Source: Lactifluus volemus (lineage: Eukaryota > Basidiomycota > Agaricomycetes > Russulales > Russulaceae). Taken from it: 64,000 nt of DNA. Both the position numbers and the translations under genes were made by a program. The first letter of the stretch is position 1, and every line of letters begins with the position of its first letter. Below, one piece after another: positions 9,196-21,446 of this stretch. The DNA lies in assembly GCA_022376515.1 (NCBI GenBank), contig WTXI01000070.1, positions 62,001 to 126,000 of the forward strand. The letters are read 5' to 3'. A model generated the notes under the pieces. The model was not told the DNA's origin. It saw only the letters and a program-made list of their open reading frames with translations, and ran no database searches.

Positions 9196-12100
9196 ATGTC
9201 TCACCAGCAGACTACCGATTATCTCCACGCTGGAGGAACAGGTGTAACCACAGCCGTGCCTACAGGAGCCGACAATAGAAGTTACAAAACCTCATATAAC
9301 AGGGATGGGAATACGGTACCTTATTCCCTGACAGCGCACCTCCAGACAAATTGTGATGATTTGCATAGGTTGACCGTGACCTGATACGGTTGGATTCTCA
9401 GATGACGGGTCATCGTCGTCCCCCCAGCATCATAACCACGGGCTTCCACAAGCGGAGATTTCGGCTCCCACCGCTCTTTTGACCGTCAATACCCACTTCA
9501 CGGATCCCACAAGCTCTCGTAACTACCGCTCCCCAGAATCCACCCTCACTGTCGTTCCTATGACTGCAAGTCAGGAACTGGCCAATGCATTCGGCGGTAT
9601 GCCATCATCATCCACCGGAGTCCATGATAGCCATTCGGCCCTCGGTCATACCCCCATTACTCCATTGGTATCCCATAGTAGGTGCTCTCTGTCTCAATTG
9701 GCAGCTCAAGTTCATCAACACACCATGGTAGCTTCCCCGCATGCACAAAACAAGAGAAAAGAGGTTTTCCAAGTCCGAATCTCCCGTGCCCACATTGCAA
9801 AGCTACGTTCCACTCAAAGGTGGAACTCAATCGCCATCTAACAAATACGCATTTGCCATCGAGGGAGTGCATCTACCCTAACTGTAACTTCATATGGAAA
9901 AGGGAATACATGCTTCTAGACCATCTTGATCGGGCCCACGGCGAAGATTCTCCCTCTCTAGAATCACAGCGACCTCCCCGATCACGGACAATTCCGAAAG
10001 GCCAGGCGCCAGATTCAGAATTATTCTCCTCCATGTCTTCCCAGGACAACTCTAGCCGCGCCGAAGATGCGAGTTCCCTGAACTATAACGACTCGATTGC
10101 ATTTCACCTGGCACTGAAAAAAGGAGATCTGGAAATCGCTCAGCTCCTTCTCAGCCGTGGCGTAGATGCAAATGCCCAAGGCGACGATAACACGACTCCT
10201 TTGCATCGGACTTTGCAAGAGGGACACCGGAAGTTGCTATGCTACTACTCGACCACGACGCAGCTCCAAACGCTGTTGGTGAGAACGGCCAGACTCCTTT
10301 ACATGTGGCGTCGCGAATGGGATATCTAGACGTCGTTCGGGCACTTCTCGATCGTGGCGCGGATGTGAATGCTCAGGAGAACAATAAACAACCCCGTTAC
10401 ATTTGGCATCGCGAGAAGGACACGTGGACGTCGCTCGACTTCTTCTCGATTTCGATGCCGATACAAATGCCCGCGACGACAGGAACTGGACCTCGTTACA
10501 TGTGGCATTGCACTACGAATGGCCTGAAGTTGCTGAAGTTCTTCTCGAATACAGAGCAGATGTGGATGCCACGGACAGCTATAAATGGACTCCGTTGCAT
10601 GGGGCGTCAGCAGAAGGCCGTGTAGAGATTGCTCGCTTCCTCCTTGCGTACAAAGCAGACCCGGATCCCAGGGACGATAGTGGTTGCACCCCGTTACACT
10701 TGGCCTCACAAGAAGGACACTTTAAAGTCGCTTGCGTCCTTCTTGAATACGACGCCGACCCAAATAGCTTGGACGCAAGTGACCTCAGTCCTTTGCACTG
10801 CGCATCGCAAGCAGGACACCTAGAGGTTTCTCAGGTCCTTTTGGAGGAGATGGCGGACCCAAATTCCCAGGATGAAAAAAACCAGACCCCGCTACACCTT
10901 GCATCGCAATCCGGGCGTCTAGAAGTTGCTCGAGTCCTTCTCGAGAATAGAGCAGATGCAAATGCCAAGGACGAAATCAGCAGACACCACTGCATTTGGT
11001 ATTACAAGGACACCAGATGATTCCGTTTCATGGGCTATCGCAATATCAACATCTAGAAGTTGCCCAGCTCCTTTTGAAAAGCGGCGCTGATGCAAATGCA
11101 CAGGATGAGAACAAACGGACTCCATTACATTCGGCGTCGCAAGAAGGATTCTTGGACATACTCCGTATTCTTGTCGAGCACGGTGGAGATATCAATTCCC
11201 GGGACAATGACAACCGCACCCCACTACATTTGGCGTCAGAAGGATGCGCAGACATTGCCCGCTTCCTTCTGGAAAGCGGCGCCGATGCAAACGCACAGGA
11301 TAAGAACAATTGGACTCCATTACATTCGGCGTCGCAAGGAGGATTCTTGGACGTACTCCGTATTCTTGTCGAGCACGGTGGAGATATCAATTCTCGGGAC
11401 AACGACAACCGCACTCCACTACATCTGGCGTCAGAAGGATGTGCAGACATTGCCCGCTTCCTTCTCGAGAAGGGGCAGATGTGCGCTGCCAGGACAATAG
11501 CCTTTGGACTCCGTTGCATGTTGCGACGCAAGCAGGAGATCTCGAAGTTGTCCGAGCTCTTCTTGACCACAAAGCAGATCCGAACACTCTGGACGATGAA
11601 GACCGGAACGCATTGCATGTGGCATTTCAGGGAGGACATGTTGAGCTTATGGTGTTGTTATTTGACTGTGGCACGCACGTGCAGAACGAAAAGGGACCGT
11701 CCTCATTCCAGGAAGTGTTTTCTGAAGACCATCACGATATTGTCGTTGATTGGCTCGAGCATGTGACCGACAGCTTCGAGGTTGCGGGGGGCAATTCTAG
11801 GCATGACGTCACTCACACCTCTTCCCTGACAGAACGCGCAGAACGCGTCTTGTCAGTGATTGCTCAGGTTTGGTCATTACTATCCAAAACTCCCAACGAG
11901 ATGTCGTCAAAATCTTGAGTTCAAAGAGTTGCATACCAACATCCAGCGGTCTCAAGGTCCCGGGTCATGCCTACTTTCCCGGCGTAAGACTGTTCCCAAT
12001 TTTCCCATCGTCACCATGCCATCTGGAAGCGTCATCAAGGGATCATTAAGGAAGGTGCTGGAATCGATTGGCGTACGCAAGAGTGCGACCTTGCAGATCT

Positions 12101-14520
12101 TCGTTGATAGGTCTGCCTCACTTCTGCTTTGAGATTCAACCACTGACCTGGTATATAGAATGATCAAAACGGAAAACTGGACTAATTTCGATCTCGTCAA
12201 GTATCTAGTATCCATTCAACCGATCTTGTCACCAATGGAAATTAAACGTTTGCAAAAAACAACTGCATTCACGCTCGAGGGTTCGGAAGAAGGGCAATCA
12301 GCTCCTGGTCAGAAATTCCACGATATAAGGCTATGGACTCTACGAGCCGGCTGTAATATTTCGTGAGCTTGGCCTACCTTTATGGATTGGGGTGTTAAGA
12401 ATGAATGGAAACGTCATCCGACGAAGGCGAGTTGTCGTGGTTAATCACGGTTATTGAACCTGGTGACTCACCTTCTGCCAGGTAAACTGCTTTTGGCTTT
12501 GGGTGTGAGATGTGCGCTTTCCCTGTCCGACATTCTTACAATTGCTGCTTCGGACAACCCACCGCACGGAAAGGGCGCTGAACTACTTTTGGGAAACCTG
12601 TCCAGGTATTCCGAATACGATCCTCATGACTACCGGGATCTCGCTTTCGTTCCCGCAGTCGTTGGTTCGATGCGAGTGTTGGCAAAGCCGTTTGAAGTAA
12701 GAGATTACCTTCGTCAGTGTTCTTGATCTAAACGATGCACAAAACAGGTATATGCTGATCCCCAATGGGCAGCGCTAGGTTTCCCTGTTGTTGATCCAAT
12801 GCTTCCGGAGGAGCGCCAGAAAACTGAAGCTTGGAAGTACCCGTCGTCCTCCGATCTCGTGACTCTTTTAGAGGAGTTTCCTCCAGAAGACGGATGACGG
12901 CATGCCATGGTTCGAAATTTTGTCGGTTACGGTACGCTCTTTCATTTATTTCTAATTTTGAAGTTCCTCCGCCCATTATCCTCCCAGAGTTCTCGCAAGC
13001 AGATAAATCGAGATTGACCAAAATCCCCTTCATACCCGTCGAGTCTGCGGGAGACAATGGAGAAATCCGAAGAATGCAGCCAATTCAGTGCCACTTTCCT
13101 CCAGCTGGAGGCGCAGAGTTTTACTCGAAGCTCTTCGTTTTTGTGGATTTCGGCCCGCGGGCCAATACATTCCTGGCAAGCTGTGGTACCAAGCAACCGC
13201 CGTCCATTGACGGGATCGCAAAAATGCTGCTAGCAGATCCAAAGAAATTCTATGAGCTTGCCGGCAGCCCTGAGAAGTAAGTGTAGACTCACCCTGTGAA
13301 ACACCGTTTCCTGACAATCATCCATTAGCTATATTCTCGAACTTCGCAAGTTCGCGATAAATCAATATCTGCTTTCGATCGGGACGATTAACCGCATGAA
13401 GGAATCAGATGTACTCCTTGGATCGCGGCGGCGTGTGAAGAGCAGTCAAGCCCAAAATGAGGGTGAAGACAACACAGATATTGAATATAAGTTGCTTCAG
13501 CCAAAGGAAATTGTTATTGCAGATGATAAGATCGCGTACCAAGTTTTTGGTGACCGAATCTTCTGTGCACCGCAGGAAGATCTAGAAGGTATTTACTCAG
13601 GTAAAGTCTACCCATCAAGCATTGCTCATCTATTTCTAGAGCTATATCACGTTTTGGGTTCTCCGCACCTGAGCTCCTTAGTCAGGGAAGATTATAAGAA
13701 GTCGGGCGAAATTCCGTCTTCACCGATGGGCACCAAAACTAGAGACCTGATTCTTGAGCGCCTACCTCTGTTCCTCCGCGAGTGCCCACAATCACGTACC
13801 AAAATCTCGTTCGATTGGCTGAATAATGAAAAGAACTTCGTGGTGACAGTCTTTAGAAAGCTCTTGATCACCAGGTCACTACATCATGGAGACATCCACT
13901 GCAGCAAAAGTCAAGAGGCATCCGTGGTCGCTGACCGACAAGGCAAAGGTCCGATTGAACTCTGGCTTGCTGAAAATAAGGAAGTACACATGTATGAGTA
14001 AGTGACGGCTTGTTGAAGAAGGATTACATTCTTTGATGATCCCTAGGGTCTCAACCTCATTACGTCGGTTTATCTTGGTGTCACCAACGGTTAATGATAC
14101 AAACTTATTCATGACCATCCTTTCCATGGACCGCGAAGCTCTCAAGCAGCGAGGATATAATGGTACAGCCCTGCCACCCCATACTGTCTTCCTCACGTGC
14201 CTAACTTGTGCGGTTTTCTTTCGTTAGTTGACAGAGTCCAACGACGGAATCCCAAGGGCAAAGCCCCCGAGGTACCGATGGAAACAAGTTCCCCACAGGT
14301 CTCGGGTTCGGGCCGGGACATGGTAAAGGCGCAAGTTCCACGCACGAAGATTTCGTTAGCTCCGACTGGTGGGGCGATGGATCCGGCCCTAGCAAATACC
14401 GATCGCGAACAGATTTCGAGACGCCCGACTAACGTAGTGAATGAACATAAGCGCCTTCTGCGCGCCAATCCGGGCAACCCGGAGATAGAGGAGCCACCGC
14501 CGGCATATTCGCGGAACTAA
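9196..14520 (+). pseudogene. C2H2-ankyrin-DUF3684-like gene, copy A, many single-base deletions
   Basis: The start ATG at 9196 opens a disordered N-terminus, with an intron at 9353-9401. Two C2H2 units follow (CPHC...H and C-x4-C...H, about 9763-9930). From 10099 there is an array of about 15 ankyrin repeats (TPLHLAS...G), then from about 11810 a region I recognise as the C-terminal part of fungal DUF3684 proteins: a SCIPTS motif, KLLLALGVR, IPFIPVES, LFVFVDFG, VLLGSRR, an EIVIADD segment, LSSLVREDY, GPIELWLA and a basic, proline-rich tail. The usual N-terminal HSP90-like ATPase region is absent. Against copy B the reading frame shifts at about 9.75, 10.23, 10.39, 10.99, 11.48 and 11.89 kb and repeatedly in 12.3-12.9 kb, nearly always by one missing base. 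The exons after 13.0 kb are clean. It is either a decayed gene or an under-polished assembly stretch. Confidence 0.6.
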
Positions 14521-15975
14521 GGGAAGAGGAACTGCGGTATAGATGCTATGAAACTATACGCGGGTAAAGAACTGATTCTATGGTGCTGCTGAACACTTGT
14601 TCACAGAGGAAATCCCGTGATTGTCTCCCAGGCTCCGAGCAACCCGACGTACTACTCGTGACTCCACCTAGGTTAGAGTTTGGCTTATTAGCATAATTTA
14701 CAGTCGGCATTACGAGGAAGGTCCAATACTACTACTCTGACCCTCTCCTTCTGGGCTGAGTGGGCCGATACGGGACACTTCACTTTGAGAAGAAGAGTCA
14801 AGTGTGGACGTCGAGAGGTTGGTCGTTTGGCGCCTGACCCCTTGCCATGTACACATCGCGCGAGTGATGGTTCCTTTTGGACAAATGGATTTTATTGTAG
14901 AACAAACTACGGTGTATTATAGGATGGTAGGACGGTAACTCTCCGAATACATAACCAACGCCACCGACAGATACTGTAACCTGTTTCGTGGAGATCACCA
15001 AGGCCGGGCTCCCATAGTACGCGGCTGTGGGTTAAAGACCCAGGATGCCCCTGGTGAACCTTGTTGGGTGGGCGTGCACAAGACGTGCCAGACATGAGGG
15101 AACTAAGGAAAAAGCCCCCGTCAAACATAAGGCTTCAGCTGAGGAGGCGCTGCACCGGCAACGCTCCGAACAGCTTGGCCTTGCACACAACGTCACTCAA
15201 TCGTTTGTAAATGAAGGGGAGAGGAAGTGAATGAGTGGAATATGCTCACAAGCGTCATCTCGTAGCACCAGTCTAATAGAGATGTTGAACAATGAACTAA
15301 GGGTAGAAAGTGAGCTGAAAGATGGGCAGTGCAAAAAGGGTGTGCTATGAAGGTCCAAACAATGGAAGATACTCAATATGTCACAAGTCCATAGGCTCAA
15401 GGTGTTCTTGAATGACTCTTGATGGTTGATTGGCATCGGAGGTGATCAGATAGTCGAGACGAGTTGAGTCCGATAGTCAACGCGGCGTCGGGACTGGACG
15501 GCATCGGGGTTTCCGAATCGAGACAATGTTGAGGGCATGCATGAAGACGATGTTGAAGTCGAAAGAGGCCGATTTCGAGGGTGCAGGTAAGGTCCACCTT
15601 ACAATAAGGAGGGAGAGGTTCTGCAGGCGCCAGCAGAGCAACTTTCGTCCATCAAGGGGGGACAGCGCCTTTTCTCATCATACTTATCCAATAGACTGGC
15701 ACTGCCATCGCCAGATCTAACAGAAACAAAAGGTGTCGTTGATGCGTCGCATCGGATTGCTTTGGTTAGGTGTTAACACTTGAGCGGGGTGAGAGATAAG
15801 AGAAAGGAGAGAGAGAGAACAAGTCCAGTTACGTTGGCGGAACTCGCAGTGGCGGGCCGCGCGACTCGGGGGCCGACGAGATATTGGTTTCGTAAACGGG
15901 CGGCAGGGGAAGCCCGGGTGTAGTTTCCGATTGCTTTTCATTTCGTGGGAAGTTATCAATCGATAACGGAACCCT
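10230..15975 (+). repeat. Segmental direct duplication, copy A
   Basis: This stretch matches about 17446-22505 in the same orientation, covering ankyrin repeats, all DUF3684-like exons and introns, and about 1 kb of trailing intergenic DNA. Differences: copy A keeps three ankyrin repeats (about 10,420-10,720) that copy B lacks, and has about 450 extra bases at 15,140-15,600. The similarity begins inside the ankyrin array, exactly where the two genes switch to different N-termini. Confidence 0.85.
11085..11470 (+). repeat. Duplicated two-ankyrin module (~198 bp units)
   Basis: A pair of ankyrin repeats (TPLHSASQEGF followed by TPLHLASEGC) occurs twice in a row with only a few substitutions. 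The same doubled pair is in copy B at about 17,985-18,370. The third ankyrin gene (62-63.3 kb) has the pair once, so the duplication happened in the common ancestor of A and B. Confidence 0.75.
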
Positions 15976-16026
15976 GCTTTGCTATCTGTGTGATCCTCAA
16001 CTCTTGCATCTTCAACACCACTACTG
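14521..16026. other. Intergenic, mostly duplicated DNA
   Basis: 14,521-15,130 and 15,600-15,975 are copies of 21,447-22,110 and 22,115-22,505. The last part contains a GA-rich tract (15,795-15,820) and a conserved block around GGGCCGCGCGACTCGGGG. No gene is supported in the 450-base insertion between them. Confidence 0.5.
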
Positions 16027-19000
16027 ATGAGTCCCCCCGGGCCCAAGTATGTCCAGACCCCTACTTTGATTTGGTATCGACTCAACTAATCTCTGATTAG
16101 CAATGAAGCTCTCCCAGAAGATGTCCTCCTCGACATCTTTTACTTCTATCAAAGAGATTCGTACGGGTACGTGCCGAATCAGTGGCATATCCTGGTGCAC
16201 GTTTGCCGAAGATGGAGATATGCTGTGTTTGGATTCCCGCGTCGTCTCGACTTGTATCTCGAATGCAACACGAACATACCCGTGAGAAGGACGCTGGATA
16301 TTTGGCCATCCTTGCCCATCATGGTCAAAGACACACAGACAAGGAAATTGCCAGCCTTGTTCGGTGATAGTATCGTTGCTGCACTCGAGCGTCATGATCG
16401 CGTGTGCGAAATCAAGCTCAATTTTCTAACATGTCCTGAATTGAAACAATTCTTGGGAGTGATCCAGGTGCCATTTCCAGCGCTGACATACCTTAAACTG
16501 GATTTCGGAGACAAGTCGGTGCCGCCGCCGGTGCTTGATGCCTTCCTGGGCGGGTCCGCCCCGCGTCTACAACGTCTCATCTTGGGCGGTATTCCAGTTC
16601 CAGCATTACCAAAACTTATTCCATCTTGCCATGATCTTGTCCAAGTCCAACTTACCCGAATACCCCATACCGGTTACATTTCACCCGAAGCGATGGCTAC
16701 CAGCCTGTCCGCATTGGCCATGCTTGAAGTCCTTCACATTGAATTTGAATCCCCAGCTTCTCGCCCTCATCGACATCGACTTCCGTCGACACGCGTTATC
16801 CTTCCCGCCCTCACCCGTTTTGAGTTCCATGGCGATATCGGGTACATTGAAGACCTCGTCTCTCGGATCGACACTCCTTCCATTAGCTCCGTCGAAACAA
16901 AGTTCTTCAATCGGCTTATTTTCGACACCCCACAATTCCTCGAGTTTGTTGGTCGCACAAACGTGCTCGGGTCATTCAAGCGAGCGGAGCTGTTCCTCGA
17001 CAAGAGTACGGCCGAAATCTCCCTTAGTAATGATCGTCTCCATCCTCCCGTGAATCCTGAAGCCAATCTACATATCCTCATATCGTGCGACGCACTCGAT
17101 TGGCAATTGTCGGGTTTAGCACAAATATGCGAACAGTTTTCAATTTTCCTCTCCAATGTGGAAGAATGTAACATGGGGTGGACTCAGAAGCGGCTTGAAG
17201 ATGACATGGATGACACTCAGTGGCTGGAGCTTTTTCGCCCATTCACTTCTGTGCAGGGCCTAAAACTATTATCCGGACTGGATTCGCTTATCGCCCCTGC
17301 GCTGAACGAGCTCACTGGAGATTGGGTCATGGAGGTGTTACCTGCCTTGCGTACTCTTTCTGTTACTACACCGAATGTCCTCCTTACACCATTCATCACC
17401 GCACGCCAGCTATCCAACCACCCTGTCATTCTCATACCACTACTATTCGACCACGACGCAGCTCTAAACGCTGTTGGTGAGAACGGCCAGACTCCTTTAC
17501 ATGTGGCGTCGCGAATGGGATATCTAGACGTCGTTCGGGCACTTCTCGATCGTGGCGCGGATGTGAATGCTCAGGAGAACAATAAACAGACCCCGTTACA
17601 TTTGGCATCGCGAGAAGGACACTTTAAAGTCGCTTGCGTCCTTCTTGAATACGACGCCGACCCAAATAGCTTGGACGCAAGTGACCTCAGTCCTTTGCAC
17701 TGCGCATCGCAAGCAGGACACCTAGAGGTTTCTCAGGTCCTTTTGGAGGAGATGGCGGACCCAAATTCCCCGGATGAAAAAAACCAGACCCCGCTACACC
17801 TTGCATCGCAATCCGGGCGTCTAGAAGTTGCTCGAGTCCTTCTCGAGAATCTAGCAGATGTAAATGCCAAGGACGTAAATCAGCAGACACCACTGCATTT
17901 GGTATTACAAGGACACCAGATGATTCCGTTTCATGGGCTATCGCAATATCAACATCTAGAAGTTGCCCAGCTCCTTTTGAAAAGCGGCGCTGATGCAAAT
18001 GCACAGGATGAGAACAAACGGACTCCATTACATTCGGCGTCGCAAGAAGGATTCTTGGACATACTCCGTATTCTTGTCGAGCACGGTGGAGATATCAATT
18101 CCCGGGACAATGACAACCGCACTCCACTACATTTGGCGTCAGAAGGATGCGCAGACATTGCCCGCTTCCTTCTGAACGGCGGCGCCGATGCAAACGCACA
18201 GGATAAGAACAAACGGACTCCATTACATTCGGCGTCGCAAGGAGGATTCTTGGACGTACTCCGTATTCTTTTCGAGCACGGTGGAGATATCAATTCTCAG
18301 GACAACGACAACCGCACCCCACTACATCTGGCGTCAGAAGGATGTGCAGACATTGCCCGCTTCCTTCTCGAGAAGGGGGCAGATGTGCGCTGCCAGGACA
18401 ATAGCCTTTGGACTCCGTTGCATGTTGCGACGCAAGCAGGAGATCTCGAAGTTGTCCGAGCTCTTCTTGACCACAAAGCAGATCCGAACACTCTGGACGA
18501 TGAAGACCGGAACGCATTACATGTGGCATTTCAGGGAGGACATGTTGAGCTTATGGTGTTGTTATTTGACTGTGGCACGCACGTGCAGAACGAAAAGGGA
18601 CCGTCTTCATTCCAGGAAGTGTTTTCTGAAAACCATCACGATATTGTCGTTGATTGGCTCGAGCATGTGACCGACAGCTTCGAGGTTGCGGGGGGCAATT
18701 CTAGGCATGACGTCACTCACACCTCTTCCCTGACAGAACGCGCAGAACGCGTCTTGTCAGTGATTGCTCAGGTTTGGTCATTACTATCCAAAAAAGCCCA
18801 ACAAGATGTCGTCAAAATCTTGAGTTCAAAGAGTTGCATACCAACATCCAGCGGTCTCAAGGTCCCGGGTCATGCCTACTTTCCCGGCGTAAGACTGTTC
18901 CCAAATTTTCCCATCGTCACCATGCCATCTGGAAGCGTCATCAAGGGGTCATTAAGGAGGGTGCTGGAATCGATTGGCGTACGCAAGAGTGCGACCTTGC

Positions 19001-21446
19001 AGATCTTCGTTGATAGGTCCGCCTCGCTTCTTCTTTGAGATTCAACCCACTGACCTGGTATATTAGAATGATCAAAACGGAAAACTGGACTAATTTCGAT
19101 CTCGTCAAGTATCTAGTATCCATTCAACCGGTCTTGTCACCAATGGAGATTAAACGTTTACAAAAAACAACTGCATTCACGCTCGAGGGTTCGGAAGAAG
19201 GGCAACCAACTCCTGATCAGAAAATTCAACGATATAAGGCTATGGACCTCTACGAGCCGGTTGAAATATTTCGTGAGCTTGGCTTACCTGTTATGGATTG
19301 GGGTGTTAAGAATGAATGGAAACGGTCATCCGACGAAGGCGAGTTGTCGTGGTTAATCACGGTTATTGAACTCTGGTGACTCACCTTCTGCCAGGTAAAC
19401 TGCTTTTGGCTTTGGGTGTGAGATGTGCGCTTTCCCTGTCCGACATTCTTACAATTGCTGCTTCGGACAACCTCACCGCACGGGATTGGGCGCTGAACTA
19501 CTTCTTGGGAAACCTGTCCACCAGGTATTCCGAATACGATCCTCATAACTACCGGGATCTCGCTTTCGTTCCCGCAGTCGTTGGTTCGATGCGAGTGTTG
19601 GCAAAGCCGTTTGAAGTAAGAGATTACTCTTCGTCAGTGTTCTTGACCTAAACGATGCACAAAACAGGTATATGCTGATCCCCAATGGGCAGCGCTAGGT
19701 TTCCCTGTTGTTGATCCAATGCTTCCGGAGGGAGCTGCCAGAAAACTGAAGCTTGGAAGTTACCCGTCATCCTCCGATCTCGTGGCTCTTTTAGAGGAGT
19801 TTCCGCCAGAAGACGAGATGAAGGCACGCCAATGGTTCGAAATTTTGTCTGGTTACGGTACGCTCTTTCATTTATTTCTAATTTTGAAGTTCCTCCGCCC
19901 ATTATCCTCGCAGAGTTCTCGCAAGCAGATAAATCGAGATTGACCAAAATCCCCTTCATACCCGTCGAGTCTGCGGGAGACAATGGAGAAATCCGAAGAA
20001 TGCAGCCAATTCAGTGCCACTTTCCTGCTGGAGGCGCAGAGTTTTACTCGAAGCTCTTCGTTTTTGTAGATTTCGGCCCGCGGGCCAATACATTCCTGGC
20101 AAGCTGTGGTACCAAGCAACCGCCATCCATTGACGGGATCGCAAAAATACTGCTAGCAGATCCAAAGAAATTCTATGAGCTTGCCGGCAGCCCTGAGAAG
20201 TAAGTGTAGACTCACCCTGTGAAACACCGTTTCCTGACAATCATCCATTAGCTATATTCTCGAACTTCGCAAGTTCGCGATGAATCAATATCTGCTTTCG
20301 ATCGGAACGATTAACCGCATGAAGGAATCGGATGTACTCCTTGGATCGCGGCGGCGTGTGAAGAGCAGTGAAGCCCCAAATGAAGGTGGTGAAGACAACA
20401 CAGATATTGAATATAAGTTGCTTCAGCCAAAGGAAATTGTTATTGCAGATGATAAGATTGCGTACCAAGTTTTTGGTGACCGCATCTTCTGTGCACCGCA
20501 GGAAGATCTAGAAGGTATTTACTCAGGTAAATTCTACCCATCAAGCATCGCTCATCTATTTCTAGAGCTATATCACGTTTTGGGTTCTCCGTACCTGAGC
20601 TCCTTAGTCAGGGAAGATTATAAGAAGTCGGGCGAAATTCCTTCTTCACCGATGGGCACCAAAACTAGAGACCTGATTCTTGAGCGCCTACCTCTGTTCC
20701 TCCGCGAGTGCCCACAATCACGTACCAAAATCTCGTTCGATTGGCTGAATAATGAAAAGAACTTCGTGGTGACAGTCTTTAGAAAGGTCTTGATCACCAG
20801 GTCACTACATCATGGAGACATCCACTGCAGCAAAAGTCAAGAGGCATCCGTGGTCGCTGACCGACAAGGCAAAGGTCCGATTGAACTCTGGCTTGCTGAA
20901 AATAAGGAAGTACACATGTATGAGTAAGTGACGGCTTGTTGAAGAAGGATTACATTCTTTGATGATCCCTAGGGTCTCAACCTCATTACGTCGGTTTATC
21001 TTGGTGTCACCAACGGTTAATGATACAAACTTATTCATGACCATCCTCTCCATGGACCGCGAAGCTCTCAAGCAGCGAGGATATAATGGTACAGCCCTGC
21101 CACCCCATACTGTCTTCCTCACGTGCCTAACTTGTGCGGTTTTCTTTCGTTAGTTGACAGAGTCCAACGACGGAATCCCAAGGGCAAAGCCCCCGAGGTA
21201 CCGATGGAAACAAGTTCCCCACAGGTCTCGGGTTCGGGCCGGGACATGGTAAAGGCGCAAGTTCCACGCACGAAGATTTCGTTAGCTCCGACTGGTGGGG
21301 CGATGGATCCTGCCCTAGCAAATACCGATCGCGAACAGATTTCGAGACGCCCGACTAACGTAGTGAATGAACCTAAGCGCCTTCTGCGCGCCAATCCGGG
21401 CAACCCGGAGATAGAGGAGCCACCGCCGGCATATTCGCGGAACTAA
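16027..21446 (+). CDS. F-box/LRR-ankyrin-DUF3684-like fusion protein, copy B
   Basis: Exon 1 (16027-16046) encodes MSPPGP; after an intron at 16047-16100, exon 2 runs uninterrupted to 19016. It encodes an F-box (LPEDVLLDIF), about 400 residues of LRR-like sequence, about 12 ankyrin repeats starting directly after HPVILIP (near 17,440), and the start of the DUF3684-like region. Later exons follow clean borders, for example introns at 19017-19066 and near 20,200, 20,515, 20,925 and 21,090. They carry KLLLALGVR, IPFIPVES, LFVFVDFG, EIVIADD, LSSLVREDY and GPIELWLA, ending in a proline-rich tail at 21,446. The junction at about 19,330-19,393 could not be joined in frame by a normal GT-AG intron. 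The product, roughly 1,500 residues, could be an SCF adaptor with a large repeat-based recognition region; that role is inferred from domains only. Confidence 0.75.

Noticed and set aside
11046..11639. 197-codon minus-strand frame over the ankyrin array
   Set aside because: An antisense shadow of GC-rich tandem repeats; similar frames recur opposite copy B.
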